Assembly: GCA_017536845.1 (NCBI GenBank)
Contig: JAFWCP010000516.1
Coordinates: forward strand, 1-5,082
Source of the DNA: Solobacterium sp.
Lineage (GTDB): Bacteria; Bacillota_I; Bacilli_A; Erysipelotrichales; Erysipelotrichaceae
Reading direction: 5' to 3'
DNA length: 5,082 bases
Shown: piece after piece, positions 3,540 to 5,082 of the stretch
Position numbering within the stretch: position 1 is the stretch's first letter
Layout: every line of letters begins with the position of its first letter
Notes under the pieces: generated by a model
What the model was told of the DNA's origin: nothing
What the model saw: the letters and a program-made list of their open reading frames with translations, nothing else
Databases searched by the model: none
Made by a program: the position numbers and the translations under genes

Positions 3540-5082
3540 ATGAAAAAATATATTTTGAAGAAATTGCTGACAATCATGCTGGATTTATGTACGGCGATGC
3601 CGCTGATCATGGCAAGGGCGGAGGAAGAGAGGATCGTCCTTTCCGTTGGCAGCAGCGTGGTGGATGGCTTTGCTGCATTTGAGATCGCGTATGAAGTGTA
3701 TCCTGATCCCATCAGCAACCATGAAATAAGTGTTGAAATTGCGGACAAAGACATCGCCATAGTGGTGATACCGGCGAACGGCAGGATTACCTTTGCGGCG
3801 ATTGCCCCCGGAACAACTGTCATCACACTCAAGACGCCGAAAAGTGCCAGTGCATCCGCAACGGTGACTGTAAACGATGTGACAGCTGAAGGCCTGTCTT
3901 TTGCGGCGCCGGAGTATACGTGTTCGGTGAACAACATCAAAGAGCTGAAAGTGGTGCCGCAGCCGGTGAATGGCTTTTTCACGATTGCTGACGTCGACTG
4001 TTCGGATGAATCCATCGTTTCTGTCGAACATACCAAAACAGATGCGATTGTGGTGAAATGTCTTCAGGAAGGCGACGCCGTGATTACCTGTACGGTATCA
4101 GACCGCAAAGGCGGCACGTACACTGCAGAAACCATCGTTCACAGTGTTTTCAAGCCGGTCGAAGGAATTGTCATTGATACCGAATCAATCGTAAATGCAT
4201 CGGGAGATGCATCTCTCATATATCATCTGATTCCTGAAGATGCTTCTGAAAGGCAGCTGATATTCTCTTCCAGCAATCCGGAAGTTGTCATTGATGACTA
4301 CATGGTCGACGGTATGGGGATCGTTGCCCTGAATCTGCTGCAGGAAGGGGAAGCCGTCGTCACCTTAACAGCAGAAAACGGTGCGTCAGCCTCAATCAAC
4401 GTCACGGTTCTGCATGTAGAACCGCAGATGTTCATGTTCCTGTCCAGGGAGGTTGAAGTCCCGGCTGACGGTCAGGATATGGCATTGATAACGATCAAGC
4501 CGGACAATGCATCTTTATCTGACGTTGTCTTTACTTCCAGCGATGAAGAGGTCGCATCCGTGCTCATGCTGATACCGCCGGTTGTCATGATCAAAGGTGG
4601 AAAGGAAGGCACTGCCGTGATCACCGGAACATTGCCCAACAGGATGTCCTCATCCGTTACCGTCAACGTGAAATACAAAGAACTGCAAAGCGCAGAGATG
4701 CATTTCAGAGAGTACACTTTCAACGGCAAGGGGCAGAGCGAAATTCTTGGCTTCACTGCCCAGCCTCTTGCATATTCCAAAACCGGCGTTGCAGTGACAT
4801 CTGATGATCCTGAAGTGGCTGCCATCGATTTTGATGGCACAAAATGGAACATCATATCCGGAAAACCCGGCAGCGCCACTGTGACCATGACCCTGCCCAA
4901 CGGCAATGCCTACACCACAAAGGTTACCGTTAATGAAGTCAGGGCGGAAGAGATTGCCTTTGCTGAGGAAAGCATTGCCATTAAGGAAGATGAAACAGGC
5001 ATTGCTGCCTATACATACGGGCCTGAGAATGCCAACGGTGAAATCACCGCCACGATTGATGATCCTTCCGTTGCGGAAATCA
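3540..5082 (+). CDS. Exported protein with tandem Big2-type Ig-like domains, 3' end outside window
   Basis: There are 514 open codons to the window edge with no stop. ATG at 3540 is the first start after an in-frame TGA at 3492-3494, and a good promoter precedes it. The ribosome site is weak (AAAGAAG). Residues 1-27 resemble a Sec signal peptide: MKKYILKK, a hydrophobic stretch interrupted by D15, then A25-R26-A27 as the probable cleavage site before EEE. The rest is a chain of domains of about 85-90 residues at roughly 30-113, 115-203, 206-291, 292-377, 381-465 and 468 onward. Each repeats the bacterial Ig-like group 2 (Big2) pattern: an aspartate or serine cluster before V-A/V-x (SSSNPEVV, TSSDEEVAS, TSDDPEVAA, DDPSVAE), then G-x-A-x-(I/V)-T (EGDAVITC, EGEAVVTL, EGTAVITG, PGSATVTM) and a closing VTV strand. 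Such proteins are usually surface adhesins, or carry a catalytic or anchoring domain further along. No catalytic domain or anchor is visible here, so function is open. Confidence 0.9.
   Translation, partial: MKKYILKKLLTIMLDLCTAMPLIMARAEEERIVLSVGSSVVDGFAAFEIAYEVYPDPISNHEISVEIADKDIAIVVIPANGRITFAAIAPGTTVITLKTPKSASASATVTVNDVTAEGLSFAAPEYTCSVNNIKELKVVPQPVNGFFTIADVDCSDESIVSVEHTKTDAIVVKCLQEGDAVITCTVSDRKGGTYTAETIVHSVFKPVEGIVIDTESIVNASGDASLIYHLIPEDASERQLIFSSSNPEVVIDDYMVDGMGIVALNLLQEGEAVVTLTAENGASASINVTVLHVEPQMFMFLSREVEVPADGQDMALITIKPDNASLSDVVFTSSDEEVASVLMLIPPVVMIKGGKEGTAVITGTLPNRMSSSVTVNVKYKELQSAEMHFREYTFNGKGQSEILGFTAQPLAYSKTGVAVTSDDPEVAAIDFDGTKWNIISGKPGSATVTMTLPNGNAYTTKVTVNEVRAEEIAFAEESIAIKEDETGIAAYTYGPENANGEITATIDDPSVAEI

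Noticed and set aside
3326..4036. 236-codon open frame on the minus strand across the 3342-3539 intergenic region
   Set aside because: It overlaps the signal peptide and first Big2 domains of the plus-strand gene and the start of DUF3737. It reads as low-complexity Ser/Thr/Ile sequence and has no good ribosome site. It is the antisense shadow of the plus-strand gene.
4472..4906. 144-codon open frame on the minus strand
   Set aside because: It is antisense to the Big2 repeats, which form a consistent repeated domain pattern on the plus strand.

Overview
The window looks like chromosome of a Firmicutes-type gut bacterium, perhaps an Erysipelotrichia or Clostridia member. This is inferred from strong GGAGG ribosome binding sites, TATAAT-type promoters, intrinsic terminators, a Sec lipoprotein, a DUF3737 protein, a Big2-type surface protein and an S-box-clan SAM riboswitch. 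Base composition is moderate, near half GC by eye. I see no mobile element, CRISPR array, rRNA or tRNA.

Layout from left to right: (1) positions 1-60, minus strand, the first 20 codons of a gene leaving the window, possibly an AAA-ATPase-like protein. (2) 134-1843, minus strand, a 569-residue predicted lipoprotein that starts with GTG and carries an HExxH...ExxxD metallopeptidase signature. (3) 1844-2137, a divergent regulatory region: a minus promoter for the lipoprotein, then a plus promoter followed at once by a SAM-clan aptamer, an antiterminator/terminator switch and a Shine-Dalgarno. (4) 2138-2425, plus strand, an unrecognised 95-residue soluble protein controlled by that switch. (5) A terminator at 2444-2478 in the convergent gap. 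(6) 2499-3341, minus strand, a DUF3737 beta-helix-like protein. (7) 3342-3539, a second divergent regulatory region with two good promoters and several inverted repeats. (8) 3540 to the window edge, plus strand, an exported protein built of repeated bacterial Ig-like (Big2-type) domains and still open at the end.

The most notable item is the riboswitch at 1965-2061. Its core folds as the S-box SAM pocket, with one pair swapped by a compensatory change. It has no P4 hairpin, and the P3 loop can pair with bases just 3' of P1 (the PK-2 feature of SAM-IV and SAM-I/IV). An identical 10-base copy of the P1 3' strand forms the terminator 3' strand, so the ON/OFF logic can be read directly. The gene it controls is a small protein with no visible link to methionine or sulfur metabolism.

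The genes do not form one operon: they sit as divergent and convergent single units, each with its own promoter. Two of the five encode predicted cell-surface products (lipoprotein and Big2 protein). The cytoplasmic ones (95-residue protein, DUF3737) have unknown functions.
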